Assembly (NCBI GenBank): GCA_002368665.1 | Contig: DFEK01000003.1 | Location: forward strand, 1-64,000 | DNA length: 64,000 nt | From: Lachnospiraceae bacterium UBA3804 | GTDB taxonomy: Bacteria; Bacillota; Clostridia; Lachnospirales; Lachnospiraceae | Direction: 5' to 3' | Shown here: positions 43,150 through 52,768 of the stretch, piece after piece | How positions within the stretch are numbered: position 1 is the first letter of the stretch | Layout: every line of letters starts with the position of its first letter | The notes under the pieces: model-generated | Seen by the model: only the letters and a program-made list of their open reading frames with translations | Databases searched by the model: none | Told to the model about the DNA's origin: nothing | Made by a program: the position numbers and the translations under genes

Positions 43150-44946
43150 TTACCTTTCACCTGCAAGAATTCCGCCACCCGGTCTGTAAACCACATAGCG
43201 ACCGTTTCGGAAAGTTTCCTTATATCCGTGAAGCAACATAAACTGAATCATCAGCTTCTGTTTTTCTGTTTTAGCCTCCTCAGGCTTTGTTTTCGTAAGG
43301 TCTTTATACTCTGCGGAACTAAACACAAGCGGAAGGCTTCCGCTTTCGCTGATTCCTTCCAAATCCGAAATAAACTCTTCCGTCGGGAAAGAATCCAGAT
43401 CCGGCCAGGAATGGGTTAATGCGCACTCTTCTTCAAACACATATAAAACACCGGGAATAAAACCAAAACTGATAGCTTTTTGCCGCTTCAGTTGATTCTC
43501 GTTTAAATAGTCGTTTATCTCCTGCAGGTCTTTGGCATGATCCGCATTCGTCCGAATGCCTTTAATAACCGGATTGTCGGTAACCGTTGCAAACTCTCCC
43601 TGAATAAAGGATGCATCGCGGAATACAAAAACCACACCGAATGCAAGTCCGGTTAAAAATGCCATTCCCGCAAACATCAAGCCTAGTGCACGGAAGGAAA
43701 AAAATCCCCACCAGAATCTGCTTTTTTTATGATCTTTAATCTCGGATAAAAGTTCCGGCCGGAAATCCCTCGTTAACTCACCAATGACAAAAACAGCCGG
43801 GAAGAAAAGATTATTCAACGCAGTATACAGCCCGTTATTGCTTCCGATCGGTGTAATAAAAATGACGAAAAGCACCGTCAGCCCAAATAGTTTGACATCC
43901 GTATCCACATTTTTGTCAAAAAGATTCTTTAACGCCAGGCAGATTGCCATCATAAGGAGGAAAACACCCCACATGTAAATGGATCTGTAATCCATAAAAT
44001 TAAAGTTAAAAATGCCGTAATAATACTCAATGCGCATTGCGATCACAAACGCGATTCCCATGCATATTACGGTCAGAATCTTTACCCATATTTTTTTAAA
44101 TAACACAAGAAAAGGAACGCCAAGAATTGCAATTCCGAGATAAGGAAGAAGCGGAATCACATAGTTTAAGTAGTCGCCGAGTATGGTTTTCAGCATGGAC
44201 TTGGGTGTATATGACGTAGCCTCTTTTGTCATTCCGAATAACGAATGAATCATATCCGGATAGGCCGTCCTTTCAAATGCCAGGCTGACAAGTAAAACGC
44301 CGACAAGCGCAACCAAAAGATACCCGCCCACACAGCAAAGAAATGCTCTCACAATATTCTTCTTCTGCGAAATGCCGTAGTAGAACAAAACGATGATCAA
44401 AGAAGCTTCCACAATATTGGGGAAACGGACAAATACATTCAAAGCAAGAACACCACCCGCAAGCAGATAGTAGATTGTCTTATTTTTACGGATTCCCGCA
44501 AGCAAAAGCAAGGCTCCGATACAAAACAGAAAATAGGATAAATAGTGGTACAAAATAACTCTCGGGCACCAGCAGAATCCTTCCGCTATCAAAAGTCCCA
44601 AAAAGACCGGGAGTGCCGGATACTTCTTACGCAGAAAACAATAGAATGCTAGAATGAACACACTTCCCAGAATCGTACAGTAAATATTCATTCCAAGCAT
44701 CGTATTTCCAAACGGCAGTAAGGAAAATCCATGACCGATCAAATTGGCCAAAGCAGTAGAAACCGCCCATGTTTGATTCATGTGCGGGAAGGATGCAAAA
44801 TTCAAAAGATTATAGGTTGTATCTGCAATATCAAGACCTGTGTTTATATGCAAAAACGGAAATGCAAAAAGAATCAGTGCAAAAAGAATGTCCCAGATTT
44901 TCTTTTTCCCTTTTCCGTTCTGAATCTCTACCTTTACATCACTCAT
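43150..44946 (-). CDS. Polytopic membrane protein, putative GT-C glycosyltransferase
   Basis: A 598-residue protein with about eleven or twelve membrane helices and a C-terminal exterior domain of about 140 residues (from FIQGEFATV). After the first helix comes HINTGLDIADTTYN (about 33-46), an acidic loop in the place where GT-C enzymes keep their catalytic Asp/Glu. GT-C enzymes use polyprenyl-phosphate sugars on the outer face, and a matching GT2 lies two genes upstream (46111-47061). It overlaps the acyltransferase by four bases (ATGA). Family assignment is from topology, not from a specific motif. Confidence 0.6.
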   Translation of the reverse strand: MSDVKVEIQNGKGKKKIWDILFALILFAFPFLHINTGLDIADTTYNLLNFASFPHMNQTWAVSTALANLIGHGFSLLPFGNTMLGMNIYCTILGSVFILAFYCFLRKKYPALPVFLGLLIAEGFCWCPRVILYHYLSYFLFCIGALLLLAGIRKNKTIYYLLAGGVLALNVFVRFPNIVEASLIIVLFYYGISQKKNIVRAFLCCVGGYLLVALVGVLLVSLAFERTAYPDMIHSLFGMTKEATSYTPKSMLKTILGDYLNYVIPLLPYLGIAILGVPFLVLFKKIWVKILTVICMGIAFVIAMRIEYYYGIFNFNFMDYRSIYMWGVFLLMMAICLALKNLFDKNVDTDVKLFGLTVLFVIFITPIGSNNGLYTALNNLFFPAVFVIGELTRDFRPELLSEIKDHKKSRFWWGFFSFRALGLMFAGMAFLTGLAFGVVFVFRDASFIQGEFATVTDNPVIKGIRTNADHAKDLQEINDYLNENQLKRQKAISFGFIPGVLYVFEEECALTHSWPDLDSFPTEEFISDLEGISESGSLPLVFSSAEYKDLTKTKPEEAKTEKQKLMIQFMLLHGYKETFRNGRYVVYRPGGGILAGER

Positions 44947-46100
44947 TGTGCTTCCTCCATCTGATCGTCCTTCGGTGGAAAAATACCATCCAATTTACCA
45001 ATCAGCCGATAAAACGCCTTCATGGGTTTGGTCTTATCCAAGAGACCAAACAAAAGTCTCCTGAGCCACTCTGCCAATGCGCCAATAATAAATACCGCAA
45101 GCACTACACCAACATAGTGCAGGATAAAGAGAGGTGTTGTAAAAACTGCATCTACCTTCCATAAGTCGATCCACAAATCTCTTAAAAGGTAATGCTCATG
45201 CAGCAGATAAATACCGAAGGTAAGCGGTGCCACAAATAAAACGACTTTCCCGAATCCTTCCGCACGAATGTTTAATGTTCGGAAGAATAAGAAGAGTCCG
45301 ACGGATGCTGCAATCACCGTAGGGGAATTATAGCCGTAGAGATAATTTATAAAATTATCAAGATGCCCGGTGGTATTATAGACAAACGCAAGTAAGAACG
45401 TTCCGCCTACCGTCAGTGCCGATGTCCCGATGTAGATTCCAAAATACAACCATCTGCGTTTAACATTTACCGGCACAAATCGGCGGATATAAATTGCAAT
45501 CACAAATACAACAATCATCCAAATAATGCCATACCCCTGCTCATCATGCATCACCATGTTGGGGAAAAGATACTTCAAAACCCGTGAGAAACAGAGCAAT
45601 AGGATGATAACAAGTCCGAATGTCTGCTTCTTATTGGTTCTGCGAAGCCCGATAGCCATAAACGGCGCCAGAAGATAGAGGATCATATAAATGCTGGCAA
45701 ACCAATAGTGCTGAGATGTAAACGGAAAGAGTACCATTCCATAATGATAGAAACTACCCTTCATATACCATGGTATTTTACCGATAGCAAAAAAGATTAG
45801 GAAAATTCCAATGGAGTAAAAAAGAACCTGAACAAACAATTTCCATACTTTTTCTGTTCGAGTGGCTGAGTTGATCAAAAAATATCCGCTGATCATGACA
45901 TAAAGATTCACAGCACCGTAACTAAGTGCTTCCAAAGTCCAGGCCAGAACTTCATTGATAAAGTTCGGCTTGAAAGGAGATACTGCCGTAATTCCCGCTG
46001 CCATCGTATTTCCTTTGCCCAGATAATGTAAGGAAATCACCATGAGCATGGCAATGATTCTCAATAATTCCAGATTAACTTCTCTTTTCTTCTGTGTCAT
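44943..46100 (-). CDS. Acyltransferase 3 family membrane O-acyltransferase
   Basis: A 385-residue protein with about ten membrane helices, starting EVNLELLRIIAMLMVISLHYL, which holds the Arg and the conserved His of the family (OatA, NodX, WecH types). It usually moves acetyl groups from the cytoplasm onto exterior sugars. There is no fused SGNH domain, but two separate SGNH proteins are encoded nearby (42.0-43.0 and 51.9-52.8 kb), so a split OatA-like arrangement is possible. The ATG at 46100 (AAGGG 8 bases upstream) avoids the overlap with the GT2 gene that the longer frame would cause. Confidence 0.9.
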   Translation of the reverse strand: MTQKKREVNLELLRIIAMLMVISLHYLGKGNTMAAGITAVSPFKPNFINEVLAWTLEALSYGAVNLYVMISGYFLINSATRTEKVWKLFVQVLFYSIGIFLIFFAIGKIPWYMKGSFYHYGMVLFPFTSQHYWFASIYMILYLLAPFMAIGLRRTNKKQTFGLVIILLLCFSRVLKYLFPNMVMHDEQGYGIIWMIVVFVIAIYIRRFVPVNVKRRWLYFGIYIGTSALTVGGTFLLAFVYNTTGHLDNFINYLYGYNSPTVIAASVGLFLFFRTLNIRAEGFGKVVLFVAPLTFGIYLLHEHYLLRDLWIDLWKVDAVFTTPLFILHYVGVVLAVFIIGALAEWLRRLLFGLLDKTKPMKAFYRLIGKLDGIFPPKDDQMEEAQ

Positions 46101-46110
46101 ATTCCAACCC

Positions 46111-47061
46111 TTATTCTTTGTCGTCATTCTTTCTTGCGGAAATCATCATCTGAATCATATTCAGTCTTGCTTCAAAATCCTTGCGATTGGTCTTTACAAC
46201 CGTATCAAGGATGAGTCCGCAGATCCAAAGTAAAACGGATACAATCATTACCGCGATGGACGCAAACAGCGTCGGGAATCTTTCCACCAGTCCGGTTCTT
46301 AAATAATCAATAAATACCGGAATAAAGAATCCGACACCAAGTGCCAGAAACAAAAAGGAACCAAGTCCGAAAAACCGAAGAGGCTTGTAATCCTTAAACA
46401 GCCTGATGATGGTCAGTAAAACCTTAATTCCGTCGGAGTATGTATTTAACTTGGACTCACTTCCGTTGGGACGGTCCCTGTACTGTACCGGAACGATATC
46501 CAGCTGCATATTTTTATCCAATGCAAAGATAGACATTTCGGTTTCAATCTCAAACCCTTTGGAAAGAACCGGGAAAGACTTCACAAATAACGGAGAGAAT
46601 GCTCTGTATCCGGTCATGATATCCGTTATCTTTCCATGGAAAAGATTGTTTACAGCCGCACGTACCAGTGTATTTCCGAAATTGTGGAACGGTCTTTTAT
46701 TCTCCTGGAAATAGGTGGAAGAAAGGCGGTCACCGATAACCATATCCGATCCTTTTTCCAACACCAGATTGCACATTTCCACTGCATTCTCCGCAGGGTA
46801 CGTATCATCCCCATCAATCATCAGATAGCAGTCAGCATCAATATCGCGAAACATGGTCCGAATGACATTTCCCTTACCCTGACGTCTTTCATAGCGAACG
46901 ATCGCTCCGGCGTTGCGGGCAATCTCATCCGTTCCGTCCGAGGAATTATTGTCGTAAACGTAGATGTCCGCATCGGGCAGGACCGCGCGGTAATCCTTTA
47001 CAACTTTCTCGATTGTCTTTGCCTCGTTATAACAAGGAATCAAAACTGCAATTCTACTCAT
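46111..47061 (-). CDS. Family 2 glycosyltransferase, DPM1/polyprenyl-phosphate type
   Basis: A 316-residue protein with a GT-A domain (AVLIPCYNEAKTIEKVV, YDNNSSDGT, metal site MIDGDDTYPA near 96-105, MTGYRAFSP) and two C-terminal membrane helices (about 232-252 and 266-286). This is the plan of enzymes that load a sugar onto polyprenyl phosphate for use outside by GT-C transferases. It follows manA by 12 bases, so a mannose-derived sugar is possible. A partner GT-C-like protein is encoded at 43150-44946. Confidence 0.87.
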   Translation of the reverse strand: MSRIAVLIPCYNEAKTIEKVVKDYRAVLPDADIYVYDNNSSDGTDEIARNAGAIVRYERRQGKGNVIRTMFRDIDADCYLMIDGDDTYPAENAVEMCNLVLEKGSDMVIGDRLSSTYFQENKRPFHNFGNTLVRAAVNNLFHGKITDIMTGYRAFSPLFVKSFPVLSKGFEIETEMSIFALDKNMQLDIVPVQYRDRPNGSESKLNTYSDGIKVLLTIIRLFKDYKPLRFFGLGSFLFLALGVGFFIPVFIDYLRTGLVERFPTLFASIAVMIVSVLLWICGLILDTVVKTNRKDFEARLNMIQMMISARKNDDKE

Positions 47062-47073
47062 CTTATATCCTTT

Positions 47074-48084
47074 CTAGCAACGCACTTTCAAAAACTGCGC
47101 CATGCCATGGAGTTTGATCTCATACTGTCCCGCAGGAACAAAAACACAGTCGCCTTTAAACAAATCCACAATTTCGGTATCGGTATGCATCACTGCACAT
47201 CCGTCCGTGCAAAGCAGTATCTGAAATGTTTCCTGAAGTGCGGGAAAAATCATATATCCGCGGTTTCGCTCCGTATTCATTAAAAGTCGTTCCGTCTGGA
47301 AATACTTGCAACGGCAGAGAATCTCCGATGCACTTCCGGGTGTATACTTCAACACACGAATCGGCTGTCTCGGATTCTCCGAAGACGAATAATCCATCAC
47401 TTCCAGTGCTTTGTCAATGTGAAGCGGTCTTTGATTTCCGTTTTTATCCACACGGTCGTAATCATACAGTCGGTAGGTAATGTCGGAACTCTCCTGCACC
47501 TCCGCGAGTAATGCCCCTTTACTGATACCGTGAACCATTCCGGGCTGTACAAAGTAAACCTGATTCTTCTCAATCGGAACTCTGCGAAGAAGATCCGGCA
47601 GAGATTTGTTCCGGATGGCTTCTTCCACCTCTTCCCTGCTTGTATCTCTCGCAAATCCATAGATTATTTCGCTGCCGGGTGCCGCGTCGAGAACATACCA
47701 CATTTCCGTTTTACCCAAAGATCCGTTCTCATTTGCCGAAGCATATGCATCGTCCGGATGAACCTGAATGGAAAGGTTATCCTTTGCATCGATCAATTTG
47801 ATCAGAATCGGAAGTTCACCGCGGTCATTCGCATAGCGTCCAAGCATTTGAGGATATTCTTTCAATACTTCCGTAAGGGATTTACCCTTGAAAACTCCGC
47901 TTCCGACCAAAGACACGCCTGCCGGGTGTGTCGAACATTCCCAGGTTTCCGCAAGAGGAGACATGTCGATTCCTTTGGAAAAGTCATCATTTAACCGATT
48001 TCCTCCCCAAAGATAATCTTTCCCCACAGGTCTTAAAACAAACGGGCTATTCGGTTTATTCAAGTTCAAACTTTCGTTTGTCAT
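47074..48084 (-). CDS. manA: Mannose-6-phosphate isomerase, class I
   Basis: Makes Man-6-P from Fru-6-P, the entry to GDP-mannose. The 336-residue cupin protein has YLWGGNRLND, WECSTHPAG, zinc ligands in SIQVHPDDAYA and EMWYVLDA, and QPGMVHGISKG, all typical of short Firmicute ManA. The ATG at 48084 has AAGGAG 10 bases upstream, located inside the end of manC; the two frames overlap by 29 bases. An earlier ATG twelve codons up has no ribosome site. It works with manC and gmd beside it. Confidence 0.92.
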   Translation of the reverse strand: MTNESLNLNKPNSPFVLRPVGKDYLWGGNRLNDDFSKGIDMSPLAETWECSTHPAGVSLVGSGVFKGKSLTEVLKEYPQMLGRYANDRGELPILIKLIDAKDNLSIQVHPDDAYASANENGSLGKTEMWYVLDAAPGSEIIYGFARDTSREEVEEAIRNKSLPDLLRRVPIEKNQVYFVQPGMVHGISKGALLAEVQESSDITYRLYDYDRVDKNGNQRPLHIDKALEVMDYSSSENPRQPIRVLKYTPGSASEILCRCKYFQTERLLMNTERNRGYMIFPALQETFQILLCTDGCAVMHTDTEIVDLFKGDCVFVPAGQYEIKLHGMAQFLKVRC

Positions 48085-49369
48085 AAACACTGATCTCCTT
48101 GCCCAACTGTACCTCAACCAGTTTCAGCGTCGTATCCGCAATCACGGTATGACGACATCCTGCCTGCATGGTAATGACATCACCCACCGAAATATTCTGC
48201 CTCATTCCGTCTACAACTGTAGTTCCTTTTCCTTCGACTACCACCCACACTTCATCACGAAGTTCATGGGAATGATAATTCATGGAATGGCCCGGGTTAA
48301 GTGTTACCAGGATTGTCATGCTTTCGGCTTCCACATTCAACACACGGAAACTTCCCCATGACTTCTCAGCAAACATCACCTGGCCTTCGATCTGATCCAC
48401 ATAGGGTTTGATATAACTGGACTGATGTTTATCGGAAACCAGAATTCCTTCCGGGCTTGCAGTAATCACCACATCTGAAAGCCCCATTGCAAGAATGGGA
48501 ACATTCAGCTCATTGATGATGTGAACATTATCGCATTCATCATTCATGATTCCCTTACCCATAACCTTCTCCGGAATGGATTCCGTTAAGGTATTCCAGG
48601 TTCCCAAATCCTTCCAGACTCCGTTAAAACGCATCACGGAAATATTGTCTTCTTTTTCCGCAACGGCATAATCAAAGCTGATACGTTCAAGATTGGAATA
48701 GCGTGCATACAGATCATCGTATGTCGTATATGACAAAAGTCTGGCGGCAATCTTAAGAATATAACCCAGGCGGAATGCAAAAACCCCGCCGTTCCAGAGA
48801 GCTCCCTGCGCAATATATTCTTCTGCGGTTTTCTCATCCGGCTTTTCCTTAAACATCTTTACCCCGGAAACCGCATCCTGTGTTTCGGGAATGATATATC
48901 CGTATTTTGCGGACGGATAAGTAGGTTCCATTCCAAGAAGGCAAAGATTGGAATCCGATTCGGACGCCAGAGCATGAAGATCCTTCAATGCTTTGAAATA
49001 CGTTTCATCCACATACGGATCCACAGGACAGATGACTACCGCCTCGTTTTCGGGGACACGTAGCACATCATGAAGATAGGCACAGGAAAGTGCAATTGCC
49101 GGAAACGTATCTCTTCTGTCCGGTTCAATGCTGACACTGACCTTATCTCCCAGCTGATTATTGATCTCCGACAACTGGCTTTTCGATGTCGCAATCGTTA
49201 CAACGGCATTTTCATCCGCCTCTTTGATTCCCCGGTACATTCTCTGTACCATGGACTCATATTCTCCGTTTTCTTTACGAAAGAATTTGATAAACTGTTT
49301 GGAGCGTACATCGTTGGACAACGGCCATAAACGCTTGCCGCTTCCTCCGGATAATAAAACCACATTCAT
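48056..49369 (-). CDS. manC: Mannose-1-phosphate guanylyltransferase with cupin domain
   Basis: Makes GDP-mannose from Man-1-P and GTP. The 437-residue protein has the N-terminal nucleotidyltransferase loop LLSGGSGKRLWPLSND, ICPVDPYVDE, the sugar site FKEKPDEKTAEEYI and WNGGVFAFRLGY. The C-terminal cupin (about 345-437) has NPGHSMNYHSHELRDEVWVV, the type II isomerase half, as in bifunctional ManC/AlgA. Since manA is next to it the cupin may be regulatory or redundant. It lies three bases after gmd. Confidence 0.94.
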   Translation of the reverse strand: MNVVLLSGGSGKRLWPLSNDVRSKQFIKFFRKENGEYESMVQRMYRGIKEADENAVVTIATSKSQLSEINNQLGDKVSVSIEPDRRDTFPAIALSCAYLHDVLRVPENEAVVICPVDPYVDETYFKALKDLHALASESDSNLCLLGMEPTYPSAKYGYIIPETQDAVSGVKMFKEKPDEKTAEEYIAQGALWNGGVFAFRLGYILKIAARLLSYTTYDDLYARYSNLERISFDYAVAEKEDNISVMRFNGVWKDLGTWNTLTESIPEKVMGKGIMNDECDNVHIINELNVPILAMGLSDVVITASPEGILVSDKHQSSYIKPYVDQIEGQVMFAEKSWGSFRVLNVEAESMTILVTLNPGHSMNYHSHELRDEVWVVVEGKGTTVVDGMRQNISVGDVITMQAGCRHTVIADTTLKLVEVQLGKEISVYDKRKFELE

Positions 49370-49372
49370 CGT

Positions 49373-50416
49373 CTATTTCCTTCCGGCCTCTTCTTTGGCT
49401 AATTTACGATCATGTTCCGCCATAATGCGGACCAGTTCCTCATAAGAAGTTTTCTGCGGATTCCAGTTCAAAACCGTTTTGGCCTTGTTGGGATTTCCCC
49501 AGAGATTGTCTACGTCTGTCGGTCGGAACCATTTCGGATTTACACATACAAGCATCTTTCCGGTTTCCGCATCGTATCCTTTTTCATCGATTCCCTCGCC
49601 TTCAAAACGAAGTTTAATTCCGTTTGCGGCGAAAGCTTTCTCGGTAAAATCGCGAACCGTGTGTTGTACACCCGTCGCAATTACAAAATCGTCCGGCTCA
49701 TCCTGCTGAAGCATTAACCACATGCATTCCACGTAGTCCTTTGCGTATCCCCAGTCGCGAAGGGAGTCCATATTGCCGAGTTCCAGATGATCCTGTAATC
49801 CTTCGGCGATTCGACCCGCGGCAAGGGTGATCTTTCTGGTGACGAAATTTTCCCCACGTCGTTCCGACTCGTGATTAAACAAAATACCGTTCGTGGCAAA
49901 CATGCCATACGCTTCGCGGTACTCTTTTACAATCCAGAAACCATACTGTTTCGCAACTGCATAAGGACTATAAGGATGAAACGGTGTTGTCTCCGACTGC
50001 GGTACTTCCTCAACTTTGCCGTAAAGTTCGGAGGTAGAAGCCTGGTAGAAACGGGTTTTCTTCGTCAGATCCAGGATCCGGATTGCTTCAAGGATACGTA
50101 ATACACCGATTGCATCCACGTCGCCGGAATACTCCGGTACATCAAAAGATACCTGCACATGTGACTGTGCGGCAAGGTTATAGATCTCATCCGGTTTCGT
50201 CAATCCAATAATACGAATCAGTGAAGAAGAATCCGTTAAATCTCCTTCATGAAGCTGAATCAGATGATTGTGAATTAAATGATCGATTCGTGATGTATTG
50301 GATACGGAAGCACGACGTACGATGCCGTGAACCTCATATCCTTTCTCCAATAAAAACTCTGCAAGATAAGAACCGTCCTGTCCGGTGATTCCCGTAATCA
50401 GTGCTGTTTTTCCCAT
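49373..50416 (-). CDS. gmd: GDP-mannose 4,6-dehydratase
   Basis: Turns GDP-mannose into GDP-4-dehydro-6-deoxy-D-mannose, precursor of GDP-L-fucose, GDP-D-rhamnose, GDP-6-deoxytalose or perosamine. The 347-residue SDR enzyme has TGITGQDGSYLAEFLLEKGY, NLAAQSHVQVSF, STSELYG and Tyr-Lys in YSPYAVAKQYGFW, then NHESERRGENFVTRKI. All are standard for Gmd. No GDP-fucose synthase, Rmd reductase or perosamine transaminase lies in the window, so the final sugar is open. The start overlaps the end of the membrane-protein gene by 19 bases. Confidence 0.95.
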   Translation of the reverse strand: MGKTALITGITGQDGSYLAEFLLEKGYEVHGIVRRASVSNTSRIDHLIHNHLIQLHEGDLTDSSSLIRIIGLTKPDEIYNLAAQSHVQVSFDVPEYSGDVDAIGVLRILEAIRILDLTKKTRFYQASTSELYGKVEEVPQSETTPFHPYSPYAVAKQYGFWIVKEYREAYGMFATNGILFNHESERRGENFVTRKITLAAGRIAEGLQDHLELGNMDSLRDWGYAKDYVECMWLMLQQDEPDDFVIATGVQHTVRDFTEKAFAANGIKLRFEGEGIDEKGYDAETGKMLVCVNPKWFRPTDVDNLWGNPNKAKTVLNWNPQKTSYEELVRIMAEHDRKLAKEEAGRK

Positions 50417-51897
50417 TTTGCTTCCTTTCCGATGAAGAACAGTTCTTCATCTTTCTCAAATATTATCATCGACATACCCCATACCGCCCATAGCATACAG
50501 GGAAGTAAACAATTCCGAAAATCAAATAGCGGAACCGATAACAGAATCGTGCTAAGTGCCGTCTGCATAATCAGTCCGATAAAGAAAATACTATGTTTCA
50601 AACTATGCTTAATCCGTTCCTTTCCGGATCCCGGAAGACATATCAAACCGCACAAAAGCAGTAACATAATGCAAACAGGGAATCCCCATCTTCCGACATT
50701 CACATAAAGCAAGGTAAGGGAAGGTGCTTTCTTCCACATCAGATTCAGATACAACGGATTAACACTGTCTCCGAACGGATATGTTCTCTTGGACAGGACA
50801 AATGGAGAAAACACTCCGGCGAACCATTCCTTGGCAGTTGACTTAATCCATGTCTGTTTATGAGATAATACAGTTCTAAAATTTAACATTCTGCATAACT
50901 GCGTGGTTTTCCTGCCCCCCCAACGGATCTCCATCATGATGCCCATTGAATTATAGTAATACTCTATGCCTCCACCATTCATGGTCTGAATAATATAATC
51001 CGGCATTTGCTCCTTAAACTCTTCCGTATAGTTTGGATAAGCATCATATAAATTAGGATAGACAAATCGTTTCATGGCATCGGCACTCAGAGAATAGTGC
51101 ATGGTCTCTCCCTTTATTGTATTCTCCCTAATTGCCTCGTTCACGAAAACCGCCGAAGCAAGGCAGATCAGCGCTCCCACAATGGGAATCACGAAGCGCG
51201 ATGCGCGAGGTTTGGTTTTATCCTTTGCATACTGCTTTGCCGAGCGGATCCAGCCGATCATTACTAATATTGCCATGGATGTCAGTGCTACCCAGAATGC
51301 CTTCCTTTGCAAAACAGAAAGGAGTAAAAGTGCCACAAGCGAAACGATGGCAAATGCCGTCGTACTCTCTTCCTTTTTCTTCATCCAAAGGAACATATTT
51401 CCAAGCAGATAAAATGTCAGTCCAAAGCAAAGTGCATCCGGAAGCGCTGCGAATATCATCTGCCATACAAAAGGATTTGTAACAACTAATGCAGTTAAAA
51501 CACCAGCATGTCTGGAGGATACCTTCCGTCCGACAACACCCCTTAGGAATGCCGACATGCCTCTGTCCGTAAGATAATTTACAATAATCAGTTGCAACAG
51601 ATACAAAAACACACTGAAGGGTGCTTTAAACACCGTGCCTAGCCACATGCAAAGTCGAAGGAGCAACGGGTATCCGATCAGACGGAACCCGTCGGCGTAC
51701 ATGCCCTCAGCCATGGATAAATAAACCCTGCTCTCGTCAAACGCCTGAACCGTTGTAAATTGCCAAACAGCCCAGATGATTGCAAGGACAGTCTGCAACA
51801 AAACGACTCCATGAACCGTTCCGTACACAATGGCTATGATTTTTTCTTTCACCGATTTACTCATTATCCGTTGCCGCCAAATCCTATTCAATCTCAT
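50398..51897 (-). CDS. Polytopic membrane protein, GT-C-like
   Basis: A protein of up to 499 residues with about eleven membrane helices. Between helix 1 and 2 lies TTVQAFDESRVYLSMAEGMYADGFR (first acidic pair near 55-56), a position and composition similar to GT-C catalytic loops. A soluble exterior segment lies in the second half (about 275-360). The first ATG (51897) overlaps the end of the SGNH gene by 14 bases; a second in-frame ATG at 51864 is also possible, and neither has a strong ribosome site. No specific family recognised. Confidence 0.6.
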   Translation of the reverse strand: MRLNRIWRQRIMSKSVKEKIIAIVYGTVHGVVLLQTVLAIIWAVWQFTTVQAFDESRVYLSMAEGMYADGFRLIGYPLLLRLCMWLGTVFKAPFSVFLYLLQLIIVNYLTDRGMSAFLRGVVGRKVSSRHAGVLTALVVTNPFVWQMIFAALPDALCFGLTFYLLGNMFLWMKKKEESTTAFAIVSLVALLLLSVLQRKAFWVALTSMAILVMIGWIRSAKQYAKDKTKPRASRFVIPIVGALICLASAVFVNEAIRENTIKGETMHYSLSADAMKRFVYPNLYDAYPNYTEEFKEQMPDYIIQTMNGGGIEYYYNSMGIMMEIRWGGRKTTQLCRMLNFRTVLSHKQTWIKSTAKEWFAGVFSPFVLSKRTYPFGDSVNPLYLNLMWKKAPSLTLLYVNVGRWGFPVCIMLLLLCGLICLPGSGKERIKHSLKHSIFFIGLIMQTALSTILLSVPLFDFRNCLLPCMLWAVWGMSMIIFEKDEELFFIGKEAKWEKQH

Positions 51898-52762
51898 CCA
51901 GAAGGTTTATCAACCCTTCCACATATAATTCTCTTCCATTTTGATTAAAATGCATATTGTCACGAAGATAGTCATCACTGTTCTTATCATCAATTCCCAT
52001 GACTTCCAGATTATCCAGGAAGTAAACATATTCATATTCATCCGCTACTTTTTCCATGCCGTCGCGGTATACATCAATGGTATCTCCACCATAATCCCAT
52101 TCAAATCCGGAAATCCGATTTTTGTCTGCATCATTTGACCAACAATATGTGATAGAAGACAAAACAATCTTTGCATTCGGACATAATTTGTGAATCTGCT
52201 CTATGCCATATCGCAGCCCTCCGCAATATGTGCTTTGATTATATTTATTTCCATCGTCAATGGCTTCTCCGGTTGCATAATCATTTAAACCGTAATGAAT
52301 AATGACATAATCCATTGCCTGATAATCCAGATGTGCCAAAATGGTAGCTTTATTCTCAATTCCGCTCGGACTTTCCTGCAAAAACTGTCGGTTTCTGAGA
52401 GCTGCGGAAAAATCTCTCGTCTGCATCATCCTGGTCAGGTTTGGAAAATTCAATACCGATAAATAATCATCATTTGCGGAATACTGCTTAATCTCTCCTG
52501 CTCCGGTTCCTCCGATTCCAGCATTATAGGTGACCATTCCCGTTTTTTCTTTCAAAAGAACCGTAATGTCCGTACCTTCAAATCCGTAATCGATATTACT
52601 GTCTCCGAGGAATAATACTTGTGGCTTATCCTTATCCATGGCAGGGAAAATCACCTTGGGCTTTCGGGTACCGAAATACAACAAAAGACCGATGGATAAA
52701 AAGAAGAAGACGGCAAACAAAACTCCCGATATGATTTTACTTTTCAAACCTGTTTTCTCCAT
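51884..52762 (-). CDS. Membrane-anchored SGNH/GDSL hydrolase
   Basis: A 292-residue protein with one N-terminal helix (about 10-30) and an exterior SGNH domain. Block I is LGDSNIDYG with Ser55, the oxyanion Gly is in NAGIGGTG, block III is YGLND with Asn160, and block V is DNMHF with Asp268 and His271. All catalytic positions are there, unlike the other SGNH protein at 42.0-43.0 kb. It probably adds or removes acetyl groups on exterior glycan, in line with the acyltransferase-3 gene in the same cluster. It sits 6 bases after a polytopic membrane protein gene. Confidence 0.82.
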   Translation of the reverse strand: MEKTGLKSKIISGVLFAVFFFLSIGLLLYFGTRKPKVIFPAMDKDKPQVLFLGDSNIDYGFEGTDITVLLKEKTGMVTYNAGIGGTGAGEIKQYSANDDYLSVLNFPNLTRMMQTRDFSAALRNRQFLQESPSGIENKATILAHLDYQAMDYVIIHYGLNDYATGEAIDDGNKYNQSTYCGGLRYGIEQIHKLCPNAKIVLSSITYCWSNDADKNRISGFEWDYGGDTIDVYRDGMEKVADEYEYVYFLDNLEVMGIDDKNSDDYLRDNMHFNQNGRELYVEGLINLLDEIE

Positions 52763-52768
52763 GTTCCT

